NCBI GenBank assembly: GCA_016124675.1
Contig: WGNG01000004.1
Location: 62,001 to 126,000, forward strand
Length of the DNA stretch: 64,000 nucleotides
Source: Alphaproteobacteria bacterium
Lineage (GTDB): Bacteria; Pseudomonadota; Alphaproteobacteria; Caulobacterales; Maricaulaceae
Direction of reading: 5' to 3'
The notes beneath the pieces were generated by a model, which saw only the letters and a program-made list of their open reading frames with translations, made no database searches and had not been told where the DNA came from. Position numbers and translations under genes: made by a program. Shown here in pieces: positions 22,653-32,179 of this stretch; the stretch's first letter is position 1; each line of letters opens with the position of its first letter.

Positions 22653-23003
22653 TCAGCACTTGCCGAAGGTTTCCGAATAGACTTGCTCGCCCGCCACGCT
22701 GATCGTGAGGCGCAGGCCGGTGGGAATGCCGAATTTAGTGCAGATGTTGATGCACGCGTTGGCCACGGTGCCGTCCGGGAAGTGCACAGGCAACGAGACG
22801 CAGTGATTTCCCAAGCCCAGCGGCAGGTGTACGCAGACCTTTCCATCCTTGATGGTGACGCTGACGCAGCCGCCGGAGATGGAGATGTCTGACGTGGTGA
22901 ACGACAAGGCGCTGCTGTTGGTCTCGCGTTCACTGTGTGTTTTAGCCGCTGCGTCCAGGGCGTTCTGGATGCGTTTGGAGTCAAAGGACGGAGTGCTGGC
23001 CAT
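22653..23003 (-). CDS. Cysteine-rich small protein of unknown function (116 aa)
   Basis: ATG at 23003 with GGGAGA RBS; six Cys in ...GGCVSVTIKDGKVCVHLPLGLGNHCVSLPVHFPDGTVANACINICTKFGIPTGLRLTISVAGEQVYSETFGKC; own terminator and promoter box. Confidence 0.8.
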   Translation of the reverse strand: MASTPSFDSKRIQNALDAAAKTHSERETNSSALSFTTSDISISGGCVSVTIKDGKVCVHLPLGLGNHCVSLPVHFPDGTVANACINICTKFGIPTGLRLTISVAGEQVYSETFGKC

Positions 23004-23066
23004 GATTTCGTCTCCCAATTTATGGATGCGGTATTGCAACCGAAGGGAGTTAGTCAGAGGCTGCCG

Positions 23067-23080
23067 TTGATTTCAATCAA
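23067..23080. promoter_or_regulatory. FNR/FixK-type box TTGAT-N4-ATCAA
   Basis: TTGATTTCAATCAA, about 70 bp upstream of the ATG of the Cys-rich gene (23003). Confidence 0.65.
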
Positions 23081-23142
23081 AAAGTGTGTAGCGCCATGAT
23101 GCCAGCAACGCGCCCGGTCCGGCGAAAGGCCTTATGCAACAA

Positions 23143-23180
23143 AACAGGCCGCCGGAGGATGTCCGGCGGCCTGTTTGCGG
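23143..23180 (-). terminator. ftsZ terminator hairpin
   Basis: AACAGGCCGCCGGA-ggatg-TCCGGCGGCCTGTTT. Confidence 0.75.
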
Positions 23181-23197
23181 CTGAGGGGGCTGTCGCG

Positions 23198-24799
23198 CTA
23201 GTTGGCCTGGCGGCGCAGGAAGGCGGGAATCTCAAGCTCGCCTTCGTCCAGCGCTTCACCGAACAAATCACCGCGCGGCGCCGGCTGGACCTGACGCACG
23301 GCCTGGGCGGACGGGCGCGGGGCGGGACGGGGCGCGGGCTGCTCGGCGTAGGGCGCAGCGTCTTCCAAAGTACGCGAGCTCAGCGGATCGCGCTTGACCG
23401 GCGCCGGGGCCGGCTTGGCGCGGCGGCCAAACAGCGAGCGCAGGCCGCGTGGCGCTTCAGCCTGCGGCGCGGGGGCCGTGGCGGGCGCTGCTGGCCGCGG
23501 CGTATTCACTTCGCGGGCCAGACGCTCCTGGGCCTGGATTACAGCCGGCTTGACCGGCGCTTCGGGGATGTCGTCCCAGACGTGCGCTTCGTTGTAAGGC
23601 TCGTCAGCGGCAGGAGCGGCAGCGAAGGCCGCCGGCTCATGACGGGCCGCGATCGGGCTTGGCGTGTGCGCTGCCGGCGCAGGGGCGGCGCGCGGGGTTT
23701 CGTTGACCGCGACGGCGTCGGCGGTGCGCCGCACCAGCGGCTCGGCCTGACGCTGCGGGCGGGTTTCGCGGATTTTCCAGGCGGGCGTGACTTCGGCGCC
23801 GGCGCGCCGGCGCGGGTCGGCGGCCTGCAGGGCTTCGCCGTCAATGCCGGTGGCGACCACGGAGACGCGGATTACGCCTTCAAGCGCTTCGTCGAAAGTC
23901 GATCCGACGATGATGTTGGCGTCCTCGTCCACTTCGTCGCGGATGCGGTTGGCGGCCTCGTCAACCTCGTAAAGCGTCATATCCATGCCGCCGGTGATGT
24001 TGATGAGCACGCCCCGGGCGCCCTTCATCGAGACGTCGTCGAGCAGCGGATTATTGATGGCGTTGTTGGCGGCCTCGATGGCGCGCTTGTCGCCGGTGGC
24101 CTGGCCGGTGCCCATCATCGCCTTGCCCATCTCGTTCATCACGGTGCGCACATCGGCGAAGTCGAGATTGATGAGTCCCGGCATGACCATCAGGTCGGTG
24201 ATGCCGCGAACCCCCGAATGCAGCACCTGGTCGGCCAGGGCGAACGCCTCGGCGAAGGTGGTCTTCTCGGTGGCGATGCGGAACAGGTTCTGGTTGGGGA
24301 TGATGATCAGCGTGTCGACATGCTGCTGCAGCCGCTCAATGCCTTCCTCGGCAAGGCGCATCCGGCGCAAGCCTTCAAACTGGAACGGCTTGGTGATGAC
24401 GCCGACGGTGAGAATGTTCTGCTCGCGCGCGGCGCGGGCGATGACGGGCGCCGCACCGGTGCCGGTGCCGCCGCCCATGCCCGCGGTGATGAACACCATG
24501 TGCGCGCCCTGGAGCTGCTCGTTGATTTCGGCCAGGGAATCCTCGGCTGCCTGCTGGCCGACTTCCGGACGGGCCCCCGCGCCCAGACCCTCGGTGATGC
24601 CGGCGCCCATCTGAATGCGCCGCTCGGCGCGCGAGCGCGCCAGAGCCTGGGCGTCCGTGTTGGCCACGACGAAGTCCACGCCCTCCAGCGAGGCGTCGAT
24701 CATGTTGTTGACGGCGTTGCCGCCGGCGCCGCCGACGCCGAACACAAGAATGCGCGGCTTGAGTTCGGTGGATTGCGGCGCGGACAGTTTGAGGGGCAT
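23198..24799 (-). CDS. ftsZ: Cell division protein FtsZ
   Basis: [36 protein letters not shown] tubulin signature; C-terminal peptide [12 protein letters not shown]. Confidence 0.97.
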   Translation of the reverse strand: MPLKLSAPQSTELKPRILVFGVGGAGGNAVNNMIDASLEGVDFVVANTDAQALARSRAERRIQMGAGITEGLGAGARPEVGQQAAEDSLAEINEQLQGAHMVFITAGMGGGTGTGAAPVIARAAREQNILTVGVITKPFQFEGLRRMRLAEEGIERLQQHVDTLIIIPNQNLFRIATEKTTFAEAFALADQVLHSGVRGITDLMVMPGLINLDFADVRTVMNEMGKAMMGTGQATGDKRAIEAANNAINNPLLDDVSMKGARGVLINITGGMDMTLYEVDEAANRIRDEVDEDANIIVGSTFDEALEGVIRVSVVATGIDGEALQAADPRRRAGAEVTPAWKIRETRPQRQAEPLVRRTADAVAVNETPRAAPAPAAHTPSPIAARHEPAAFAAAPAADEPYNEAHVWDDIPEAPVKPAVIQAQERLAREVNTPRPAAPATAPAPQAEAPRGLRSLFGRRAKPAPAPVKRDPLSSRTLEDAAPYAEQPAPRPAPRPSAQAVRQVQPAPRGDLFGEALDEGELEIPAFLRRQAN

Positions 24800-24865
24800 G
24801 GATCGGGGCTCCAGCGTGGATGACGGCTTTAAGGCCTTGTTATCCACCAACCATGCGCCGCGTTG

Positions 24866-24880
24866 TTTAATCGGGCGTTA
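24866..24880. promoter_or_regulatory. CtrA-type binding site TTAA-N7-TTAA upstream of ftsZ
   Basis: TTAATCGGGCGTTAA, about 67 bp upstream of the ftsZ ATG. Confidence 0.75.
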
Positions 24881-24961
24881 AGCCAAGCCTCGGACTGCGA
24901 AGGGATTTTGCGGAACGCTTCGGGAACGAAGCAGCGAGTCGGCCGGCCCGGGGCGACAGCG

Positions 24962-25801
24962 TCAAGACGGATCAATTGCGAACAGCTCGGCCAGCGGCTT
25001 GAACACGCCCTGCTGCGAATCGGGGACCTGCCCCGCAGTCAGCCCGCCATCGACGCAGAAGCTTTGCCCTGTCACAAAGCGCGCCGCGCCGCTGGCCAGA
25101 TAGAGTACAGCTTCGGCGATATCGCGGCCGGCCCCGGCGACACGGAGCGGCTGCATCAGCGGGGCGAACCCGGTCAGGACGGCGGCCTTCTCTTCGCTGG
25201 CTTCCTGATCCAGCCCCAGGGCGCGCCCGAAAATGGCGGTGGCGATCACGCCGGGCTGGATGGCGTTGACGCGCACCCCATCGGCGGCGAGGCGTACCGC
25301 CGCGAGCCGTGTCATGTGCAGAACCGCCGCCTTGGCGATGGAATACAGGATCGGGCCATACGCGGTCCCGATCGCCGCGACCGAGCTTGTGGTGATGATG
25401 CTGCCCGACTTCTGCGCGCGCATGTGGGTTTCGGCGTGCTTGATCCCGTAGAGGGCGCTGGCCAGATGCAGCTGCATGACGTGATTGAAGCCGGCCTCGT
25501 CAATGGCGGCGAAGCCGCCGTCGGGCTCGGCTGCGCCCGCATTGTTGAACAGGATGTCGATGCGCCCGAAGGTCTCTACCGCGCGGTCAATGAGCGCCTT
25601 GACGTCGGCTTCGCGCGTCACGTCGGCGTGCTGATAGACGGCGTTGGGCGAGGCCTGGGCAACGCTGGCGCCGAGCTCGTCCTGGATGTCGCCGATGACC
25701 ACGTTGGCCCCTTCGGCCAGGAAGAGCTCCACCGTGGCGCGGCCGATGCCGCTGGCGCCGCCCGTGATCACCGCCGTTTTGCCGCTCAGCCGTCCGCTCA
25801 T
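24962..25801 (-). CDS. SDR family NAD(P)-dependent oxidoreductase
   Basis: TGGASGIGRATVELFLAEGANVV, YSIAKAAV, DGVRVNAIQPGVIAT. Confidence 0.88.
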   Translation of the reverse strand: MSGRLSGKTAVITGGASGIGRATVELFLAEGANVVIGDIQDELGASVAQASPNAVYQHADVTREADVKALIDRAVETFGRIDILFNNAGAAEPDGGFAAIDEAGFNHVMQLHLASALYGIKHAETHMRAQKSGSIITTSSVAAIGTAYGPILYSIAKAAVLHMTRLAAVRLAADGVRVNAIQPGVIATAIFGRALGLDQEASEEKAAVLTGFAPLMQPLRVAGAGRDIAEAVLYLASGAARFVTGQSFCVDGGLTAGQVPDSQQGVFKPLAELFAIDPS

Positions 25802-25879
25802 GCGCTCGCTCCTTCAGTCTGGATGACGCGCGCAGGCAATCATGGCGGCGCGCGCCGGGCAAGGCGAAATGAACGGCGT

Positions 25880-27028
25880 TTACTCCTGTGCTGCGGTCTC
25901 GTGCGGGACGAACCGGTCCAGACCCGGCGGCGGGGCGAGGCCGGGCGAGGCGAAGGCGATCACCTTGAACAGGGCGCCCATCTCCTCCGGCGCGCTGAGC
26001 CTCGCGGTCTGGCGCGCGAGCCGGGCGCGGCCTGCCGTGTCCTGGGCCTTCGCCAGCAGGGCGGCGCGCACATCGAGGCCGAGGCCTTTGAGGAACGGCC
26101 CCTGGCCGGCGGGACCGAATACCTGCAACCCGGCGTCCAGCGCGGCGTGGGCGAGCGCGCCGAACGCCACCCAGGCGGTGAGGTCGGCCGTTCCGGGCGC
26201 ATCCAGCGGATCGACTTTCTCATGACGGCGGATGGCCTGCAGCGTGTCGCCATGGTCGGGCTCCGTCGCGCCATAGTCGATGAACAGGGCGTAGCCGGGA
26301 TAGGCGCTGAGACGCTCAGCAAGAGCGCCGATCACCGCCGCGTCGGCGGGGCGCAGCTCCACCAGCGAGCCGTCCGGCAGATCGCGCAGAGGGGCGGGGA
26401 TCCGGGCGAGGTCGGGCGCGCTGAGGGCGGCGCCGAGCACGAAGGCGAAGCGCTCACTTTCGTCCGGGTGCATGGCCACGCAGCGCTCGCGCCAGACCCC
26501 TTCATGCTTCACCGCCTGCCGGATGGGCAGGCAATCGAGGAATTCGTTGGCCAGAAGCAGGGTGGGTCCGGGCCGAACGGCTTCCAGACGCGGCGCCCAG
26601 CGGATCGGCACGGGCGCTCCGGCGAGCGTGCGCCCCTGAACCATTTTCAGCGCCGGGCTCACCTCCACCAGCGTGGCCTCGGCAGCGTTGATGAGGCCCG
26701 GTGCGGCGCGCAGGACGCGCACGACATCGCTCATCATGCGTCCCGTGCCGGGGCCGAGCTCGATGAGCTGGACCTTGCCGGGGGAACCCATCTGACTCCA
26801 GCACTCCACCGCCCACAGACCGATCAGCTCGCCGAACATCTGGCTGATTTCCGGTGCGGTGATGAAGTCGTTATGGGCGCCGAGCGGGTCCTTGGTGGCA
26901 TAGAAGCCCGCCATGGGATCGAACAGCGCCTCCATCATGTAGACGCTGACGGGCAGGGGGCCTTCGCTGGCGATCCGGGCGCGCAGGCGCGCGGCGAGCG
27001 CTTCGGCGGGGCGGAAGTCCTCGGTCAT
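25880..27028 (-). CDS. MidA/NDUFAF7-like SAM-dependent methyltransferase
   Basis: YMMEALFDPMAGFYATKDPLGAHNDFITAPEISQMFGELIGLW; ELGPGTGRMMSDVVR; ANEFLDCLPIRQ. Confidence 0.9.
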   Translation of the reverse strand: MTEDFRPAEALAARLRARIASEGPLPVSVYMMEALFDPMAGFYATKDPLGAHNDFITAPEISQMFGELIGLWAVECWSQMGSPGKVQLIELGPGTGRMMSDVVRVLRAAPGLINAAEATLVEVSPALKMVQGRTLAGAPVPIRWAPRLEAVRPGPTLLLANEFLDCLPIRQAVKHEGVWRERCVAMHPDESERFAFVLGAALSAPDLARIPAPLRDLPDGSLVELRPADAAVIGALAERLSAYPGYALFIDYGATEPDHGDTLQAIRRHEKVDPLDAPGTADLTAWVAFGALAHAALDAGLQVFGPAGQGPFLKGLGLDVRAALLAKAQDTAGRARLARQTARLSAPEEMGALFKVIAFASPGLAPPPGLDRFVPHETAAQE

Positions 27029-27040
27029 GTCAGACGCGGA

Positions 27041-27892
27041 TCAGGCCCTGGCTGCGGGCTGGCTGCGGGCGCGCCAGACCAGCCAGACGCCCGCGAGGAT
27101 CATCGGGACGCACAGGAGCATGCCCATGGTGACATAGCCCTGCAGGGCTTCGGGCATCTGCCGGTCGGGCTCACGCACCAGCTCCACGCCGGCGCGGAAC
27201 ACGCCATAGCCGATGAGGAAGGCGCCGGTGACGAAGCCGGGCCGCGCCAGCGCGCGGAAACGCCAGACCAGCACGGCCAGGATCGCCAGCAGCACGGCGC
27301 CTTCCAGGAAGGCTTCGTAAAGCTGGCTCGGATGGCGCGCCAGGCACAGGGGATCCGCGGCGAAGGTCATCGCCCAGGGCAGGTCCGGCGCCGGGCGGCC
27401 CCACAGTTCGCCATTGATGAAATTGGCCAGCCGCCCCAGCAACAGGCCGATGGGCGTGGCCAGCGCCACGGCGTCCGCCACGCGCAGGAGCGGGGCGCCA
27501 TGGGCGCGCGCGGTGAAATACATCGCCAGCGCCACGCCGATCAGCCCGCCATGGAAACTCATCCCGCCTTGCGTGATGCCGGTGACGATGCGCAGCGGCT
27601 CCTCCCAGATCATGCTGGTCTGATAGAACAGCACAAAGCCGAGACGCCCGCCGGCGATCACGCCGACCATCACCCACAAGAGCAGGTCCTCGACGAATTT
27701 CGCATCGAACGGCGCAGCCTGTGTGTTTGCAGTTGTCCCCCAGAGGGCGGGCCGTTTGATGACGTGCAGCACCAGCGCATAGCCGAGGAACAGCCCGGCG
27801 ATATAGGCCAGCGCATACCAGCGCAGCTCGAAGGGCCCGATGGAGAACAGCACCGGATCGATCAGATCGAAACTCGATTGGCAGGGCTGCAT
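27041..27892 (-). CDS. lgt: Prolipoprotein diacylglyceryl transferase
   Basis: RWYALAYIAGLFLGY, GGMSFHGGLIGV, GRLANFINGELWGRP, HPSQLYEA. Confidence 0.95.
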   Translation of the reverse strand: MQPCQSSFDLIDPVLFSIGPFELRWYALAYIAGLFLGYALVLHVIKRPALWGTTANTQAAPFDAKFVEDLLLWVMVGVIAGGRLGFVLFYQTSMIWEEPLRIVTGITQGGMSFHGGLIGVALAMYFTARAHGAPLLRVADAVALATPIGLLLGRLANFINGELWGRPAPDLPWAMTFAADPLCLARHPSQLYEAFLEGAVLLAILAVLVWRFRALARPGFVTGAFLIGYGVFRAGVELVREPDRQMPEALQGYVTMGMLLCVPMILAGVWLVWRARSQPAARA

Positions 27893-27999
27893 GGACGAGC
27901 TCCGGTCATTTGGTTTCAAGGGTGCGGCGCCGCGCACATTGCACAAGGGCGGGGCCAGCGCCTATATACCGCTTTAATAGCAGAGCAGGTGGTGATGTC

Positions 28000-28302
28000 A
28001 TGCAGTCTCGCAGTCCCTTGTTCGCCGATTTCGCCAACCTGATGACGGACGCGTTCAGCGCCGCTCAGGCCGCCGGAGAAGAGGCGCGCGCGGTGTTCCG
28101 CGCCCAGGCCGAACGCATGGCGTCCGAGCTGGATCTGGTCAGCCGTGACGAGGTGGAGAGCCTTCGCGCCCAGGCCGACGCCGCGCAGGCTGAAATCGAA
28201 TCACTCAAGGCCCGTCTGGCGGCGCTGGAAGCCGCCGCATCGCCCAAAGCCGCCGCCGCCAAACCGGCAGCCAAATCGACTGCGGCAAAAAAGCCAAAGT
28301 AA
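28000..28302 (+). CDS. ubiK: Accessory factor UbiK family protein
   Basis: FADFANLMTDAFSAAQAAGEEA... and LDLVSRDEVESLRAQ coiled-coil typical of BMFP/UbiK. Confidence 0.8.
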   Translation: MQSRSPLFADFANLMTDAFSAAQAAGEEARAVFRAQAERMASELDLVSRDEVESLRAQADAAQAEIESLKARLAALEAAASPKAAAAKPAAKSTAAKKPK

Positions 28303-28423
28303 ACAAGCACCTTGCAGCAAGGCTCCAATGCGCTGTTGCGCGCGTGTCCAGCGGCGGCTTACCGTCCCGACATGCGCTGACCCCTGCGTTCTGAGTCGCG
28401 CGCTGCAAGGGGAGAGGACCGGC

Positions 28424-28921
28424 ATGGATCTCAATACCCAGGAAGTCTCGGGCGTGTACGATCCGCTCGAATCCATCGAACAGGCCGTTGTGGCCGAACA
28501 ATATCCTTATGAGCGCGACGAGCTTGAGCTGCACATGGCCGTGCCAGGGGCCTGGCGCGACCACCAGATCTGGTTTGCATACCGCCCCGAGCTTGACGTC
28601 ATCCACATCTGCGCCAGCCTGGAGCTGAAGGCGCCCGATAACCGGCTGCGCGACGTCTGCGAGCTGATCACGCGGCTCAATGAGCGGCTGTGGATCGGGC
28701 ATTTCGACGTCTGGAGCGATGACGGCTCGATCGTCTTCCGCCATGCCCTGACGCTGCCCGAAATCGACCGGGTGTCGGAGGCGCAGGCAGCGGCGCTGAT
28801 CGTCGCCGCCAAGGAGGCTGGCGAGCGTCTGTATCCGGCGTTCCACTATCTCTTGTGGAGCGGAAAAACCCCCGCCGAAGCGGTGGCGGCGGCGATGTTT
28901 GATACGGTCGGGGAAGCCTGA
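28424..28921 (+). CDS. YbjN domain-containing protein
   Basis: VAEQYPYERDELELHMAVPGAWRDHQIWFAYRPELDVIHICASLELKAP... next to proC. Confidence 0.8.
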   Translation: MDLNTQEVSGVYDPLESIEQAVVAEQYPYERDELELHMAVPGAWRDHQIWFAYRPELDVIHICASLELKAPDNRLRDVCELITRLNERLWIGHFDVWSDDGSIVFRHALTLPEIDRVSEAQAAALIVAAKEAGERLYPAFHYLLWSGKTPAEAVAAAMFDTVGEA

Positions 28922-28927
28922 ACCGAC

Positions 28928-29767
28928 ATGACGGGACACACAGGTCTGATCGCGCTGCTCGGGGCCGGGCGCATGGGCGCGGCGCTGGCGGCGGGGTGGC
29001 TCAAGGCATCCCGCAACCGGGTCGATCCGGCGCGGATCGTGTTCATTGATCCGCGGCTGAGCGAAGCGGCCCGGGCGCTGGCGGAGGCCAATGGCGTGCG
29101 TTGCGAGGCGGCGCTGACGCCGGCGCTGGCGGGCGAGGTCAGCGATCTTGTGGTCGCGGTGAAGCCGGCGATCGTCTCCAAGGTGCTGGCGCCGCTGAAC
29201 GATTCTTTGCCTGCGGACGCGCTGGTGGTGTCGATCGCCGCCGGGGTTCCGCTGCGCACGCTGGGCCGGGCGCTGCCGGGCCGCCCCGCCGTGCGCGCCA
29301 TGCCCAACACGCCCGGGGCCATCGGCAAGGGCGTGTCGGTCTGCGTGGCCAACGAGGCGGCGGACGGCGCGGACCAGCGCGCGCGCGCCGAGCGGCTCCT
29401 CAAACCGGCCGGGCCGGTGGAATGGGTCGAGGATGAGCGCCTGATGGACGTGGTCACGGCCGTGTCCGGCTCGGGCCCCGCCTATGTTTTCCTGTTCTGC
29501 GAGGCGCTGGCCGCCGCGGCCGAGGCAGAAGGCCTGCCGCGCGAGCTGGCCAAGACGCTGGCGGTGCGCACGGTGGCGGGCTCGGGCGCGCTGCTGACCA
29601 GCGGCCAGGGCGACGCCAGCGAGCTGCGCCGCATGGTGACCTCGCCGGGCGGGACCACCCAGGCCGGCCTCGACGCCCTGATGGGCGGAAGCGGGCTGCC
29701 TGGCCTGGTGCGCAATGCGGTGGCCGCAGCGGCCAGGCGCTCGCGTCAGCTGGGGTCGGACAGCTAA
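28928..29767 (+). CDS. proC: Pyrroline-5-carboxylate reductase
   Basis: LLGAGRMGAALAAGWL, VRAMPNTPGAIGKG, AVSGSGPAYVFLFCEAL, SPGGTTQAGL. Confidence 0.95.
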   Translation: MTGHTGLIALLGAGRMGAALAAGWLKASRNRVDPARIVFIDPRLSEAARALAEANGVRCEAALTPALAGEVSDLVVAVKPAIVSKVLAPLNDSLPADALVVSIAAGVPLRTLGRALPGRPAVRAMPNTPGAIGKGVSVCVANEAADGADQRARAERLLKPAGPVEWVEDERLMDVVTAVSGSGPAYVFLFCEALAAAAEAEGLPRELAKTLAVRTVAGSGALLTSGQGDASELRRMVTSPGGTTQAGLDALMGGSGLPGLVRNAVAAAARRSRQLGSDS

Positions 29768-29817
29768 AGCGGGCGCCGCGCCACACCGCCGCGCTTCGCG
29801 CAGACGCGCAACGCGCT

Positions 29818-30993
29818 ATGCTGGCGATCATGGCGGCTGATTCCCGATACGGATTCTATGAGTTCTTCTGCGGCGGCGGCATGGCGCGGCTGGGGCTGGG
29901 GCGTCATTGGCGGTGTGATTTCGCCAATGACATCCATCCGGCCAAGATCGCGGCCTACTCTGAAAACTTCGGCTCGGACGTGCTGCGCCCCGGCGATGTG
30001 GGCGAGGTGGCGCCGGGCGAACTGCCAGGCTGCGCCGATCTGGCGTGGGCGAGCTTTCCCTGTCAGGATTTGTCGCTGGCCGGCCCTCGCGGCGGTCTGA
30101 AGGCGGCGCGCTCGGGCGTGTTCTACGGTTTCTGGCGCCTGATCGAGGCGCTGCAGAGCGAGGGCCGTGCGCCGCGCCTGATCGGGCTGGAGAATGTGCC
30201 GGGCCTTCTGACGTGCTCCGGCGGCGCCGACTTCACAGCGCTGTGCGAGGCGCTGGATGCGGGCGGCTACCGCTTCGGGGCGGTGGAGATCGATGCGCGC
30301 TGGTTCACGCCGCAATCGCGTCCGCGCCTGTTCGTGCTGGCGCTGCGCAAGGACATCCCGATCCCCGCCGATCTGGCGCTCGGCGCCGAGCCGGACCATT
30401 TCTCACCCTTCCATACCGGCGCGATCAGCCGGGCGGCGGCGCGCCTGCCCGACCGGCTCAAGGCGAGCTGGGTGTGGTGGGCGCTGCCCGTGCCGCCGCG
30501 TCCCAACGAGTCGTTGATCCATGTGCTGGAGCCCGCGCGCGCCGCGCCCTGGCACAGCCCGGAAGAGACCAGGCGCCTCATCGCCATGATGAGCGCGCCG
30601 TCGCGCGCGCGCCTGGCGCAGGCACGCAAGGAGGCTGAACCGTCCGCCGGGGCGCTGTACCGGCGCATGCGGGTAGAGAACGGCGTCAAGGTCCAGCGCG
30701 CCGAGGTGCGCTTTGACGGGCTGGCGGGGTGCCTGCGCACGCCCGGCGGCGGGTCGTCGCGCCAGTTTGTCGTCTGGGTGCAGGGCGGCAAGGTGCGCAC
30801 CCGGCCCATGACCGCGCGCGAGTATGCCCGCTTGATGGGGCTGCCTGAAGATTACAGACTGCCCGAGCGCAACAGCGCCGCGCTGCATCTGGCCGGCGAC
30901 GGCGTGTCGGTGGACGCCGTGGCGTTTCTGCGCGAAAGCCTGTTCGAGCCGGTGCTGGAGCACGCCCGCATCGCGGCGCTGGCGGCGGAGTAG
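29818..30993 (+). CDS. DNA (cytosine-5-)-methyltransferase
   Basis: Motif I FFCGGGMARLGLG, IV SFPCQDLSLAGPRGG, VI ENVPGLL, VIII QSRPRLF. Confidence 0.92.
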   Translation: MLAIMAADSRYGFYEFFCGGGMARLGLGRHWRCDFANDIHPAKIAAYSENFGSDVLRPGDVGEVAPGELPGCADLAWASFPCQDLSLAGPRGGLKAARSGVFYGFWRLIEALQSEGRAPRLIGLENVPGLLTCSGGADFTALCEALDAGGYRFGAVEIDARWFTPQSRPRLFVLALRKDIPIPADLALGAEPDHFSPFHTGAISRAAARLPDRLKASWVWWALPVPPRPNESLIHVLEPARAAPWHSPEETRRLIAMMSAPSRARLAQARKEAEPSAGALYRRMRVENGVKVQRAEVRFDGLAGCLRTPGGGSSRQFVVWVQGGKVRTRPMTAREYARLMGLPEDYRLPERNSAALHLAGDGVSVDAVAFLRESLFEPVLEHARIAALAAE

Positions 30994-30997
30994 GGCG

Positions 30998-32179
30998 GTG
31001 CGCGCGGCGGTGGTCGGCAGCGGCATAGCCGGGCTCGCCAGCGCCGCCCATCTCGCCCGCGCGGGCCATCAGGTCACGATTTTCGAGCGCTTCGACGCGC
31101 CCCGCCCCGTGGGCGCGGGCCTGCTTCTGCAGCCCAGCGGGCTGATGGCGCTGGACGGGCTGGGTTTGCGGGCAGCCGCCATGGACCGGGGCGCGCGGGT
31201 CAGCCGGCTGATCGGGCGCAATGCGCGCGGGCGTACGGTGCTCGACCTGCGCTACAGTGATGCCCGCAAGAGCGATTACGGCGTCGGCATCCATCGCGCC
31301 AGCCTGTTCAATCTCCTGCTGGATGCGGCGCGGGAGGCGGGCGCGCACTGGCGAACGGGATCGGAAGTTTTTGATATCTCAGGGCCAGACACCGATACGC
31401 CCTGCCTTCACCTGGCCGATGGCGAGACCACGGCGCCGTTTGATCTTGTTCTCATATGCGACGGCGCCCATTCGCGCCTGCGCCGCGTCGTCTGCCCGCG
31501 AGCGCGAGAGCGTGTCTTCCCCTGGGGGGCATTCTGGGCGATCCGGCCGGACCCGGATGGCGCGCGCGAGGGCGAGCTTGAGCAGGTCTATGACGGCTGC
31601 CGCATCATGATCGGGCTCCTGCCCGTGGGCGACAATCCGGCTGACCCGCAGGGGCGCCCCGGGGTGAGCGTGTTCTGGTCAGTGCGCGGTACGCAGCGCG
31701 ACGCGGTCCTGGCCGCCGGCGATGACGCCTTCCGCACCGGGTTCGCCCGCTACTGGCCGCGCGCCAGGTTGGCGGTGGGCGAGGCGGGGCTGGGCGATTT
31801 CGCCTACGCCTCCTATCAGGACACGCTGTGCCCGGACTGGCGCCGGGGCCGGATCATGCTGCTGGGCGATGCCGCCCATGCCATGAGCCCTCAGCTCGGC
31901 CAGGGAGCCAATCTGGCGCTGTGCGACGCGGCGGCGCTGGCCGCAGCGATGGCGGACCATGGGCCGGTGCAGCATGCCCTCAAAGCCGCCGAACGCGCGC
32001 GGCGGCCCGCCACGACCTATTATGGCCTGATGAGCCGCGCACTGACGCCGGTCTTCCAGTCGTCGTCCCGGCTTCTGGGCTGGGCGCGCGATATCGTGTT
32101 CAACCTGTCCTCCCGCCTGCCTGGCTTGCGTCACTGGATGGGCTGGACGCTGACGGGGCGCGGGCGGATGCCGTGGTGA
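30998..32179 (+). CDS. FAD-dependent monooxygenase (salicylate hydroxylase-like), GTG start
   Basis: VVGSGIAGLASAAHLARAGHQVTIFERF; LLGDAAHAMSPQLGQGANLAL. Confidence 0.87.
   Translation: MRAAVVGSGIAGLASAAHLARAGHQVTIFERFDAPRPVGAGLLLQPSGLMALDGLGLRAAAMDRGARVSRLIGRNARGRTVLDLRYSDARKSDYGVGIHRASLFNLLLDAAREAGAHWRTGSEVFDISGPDTDTPCLHLADGETTAPFDLVLICDGAHSRLRRVVCPRARERVFPWGAFWAIRPDPDGAREGELEQVYDGCRIMIGLLPVGDNPADPQGRPGVSVFWSVRGTQRDAVLAAGDDAFRTGFARYWPRARLAVGEAGLGDFAYASYQDTLCPDWRRGRIMLLGDAAHAMSPQLGQGANLALCDAAALAAAMADHGPVQHALKAAERARRPATTYYGLMSRALTPVFQSSSRLLGWARDIVFNLSSRLPGLRHWMGWTLTGRGRMPW

Noticed and set aside
23084-24823. 579-aa plus-strand ORF
   Set aside because: Antisense shadow of ftsZ.
24863-28042. 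1059-aa plus-strand ORF
   Set aside because: Antisense to SDR, MidA-like methyltransferase and lgt genes, all with clear family motifs; long shadow ORFs are expected at high GC3. The translation is low-complexity R/G/A/H-rich with no recognisable domain.
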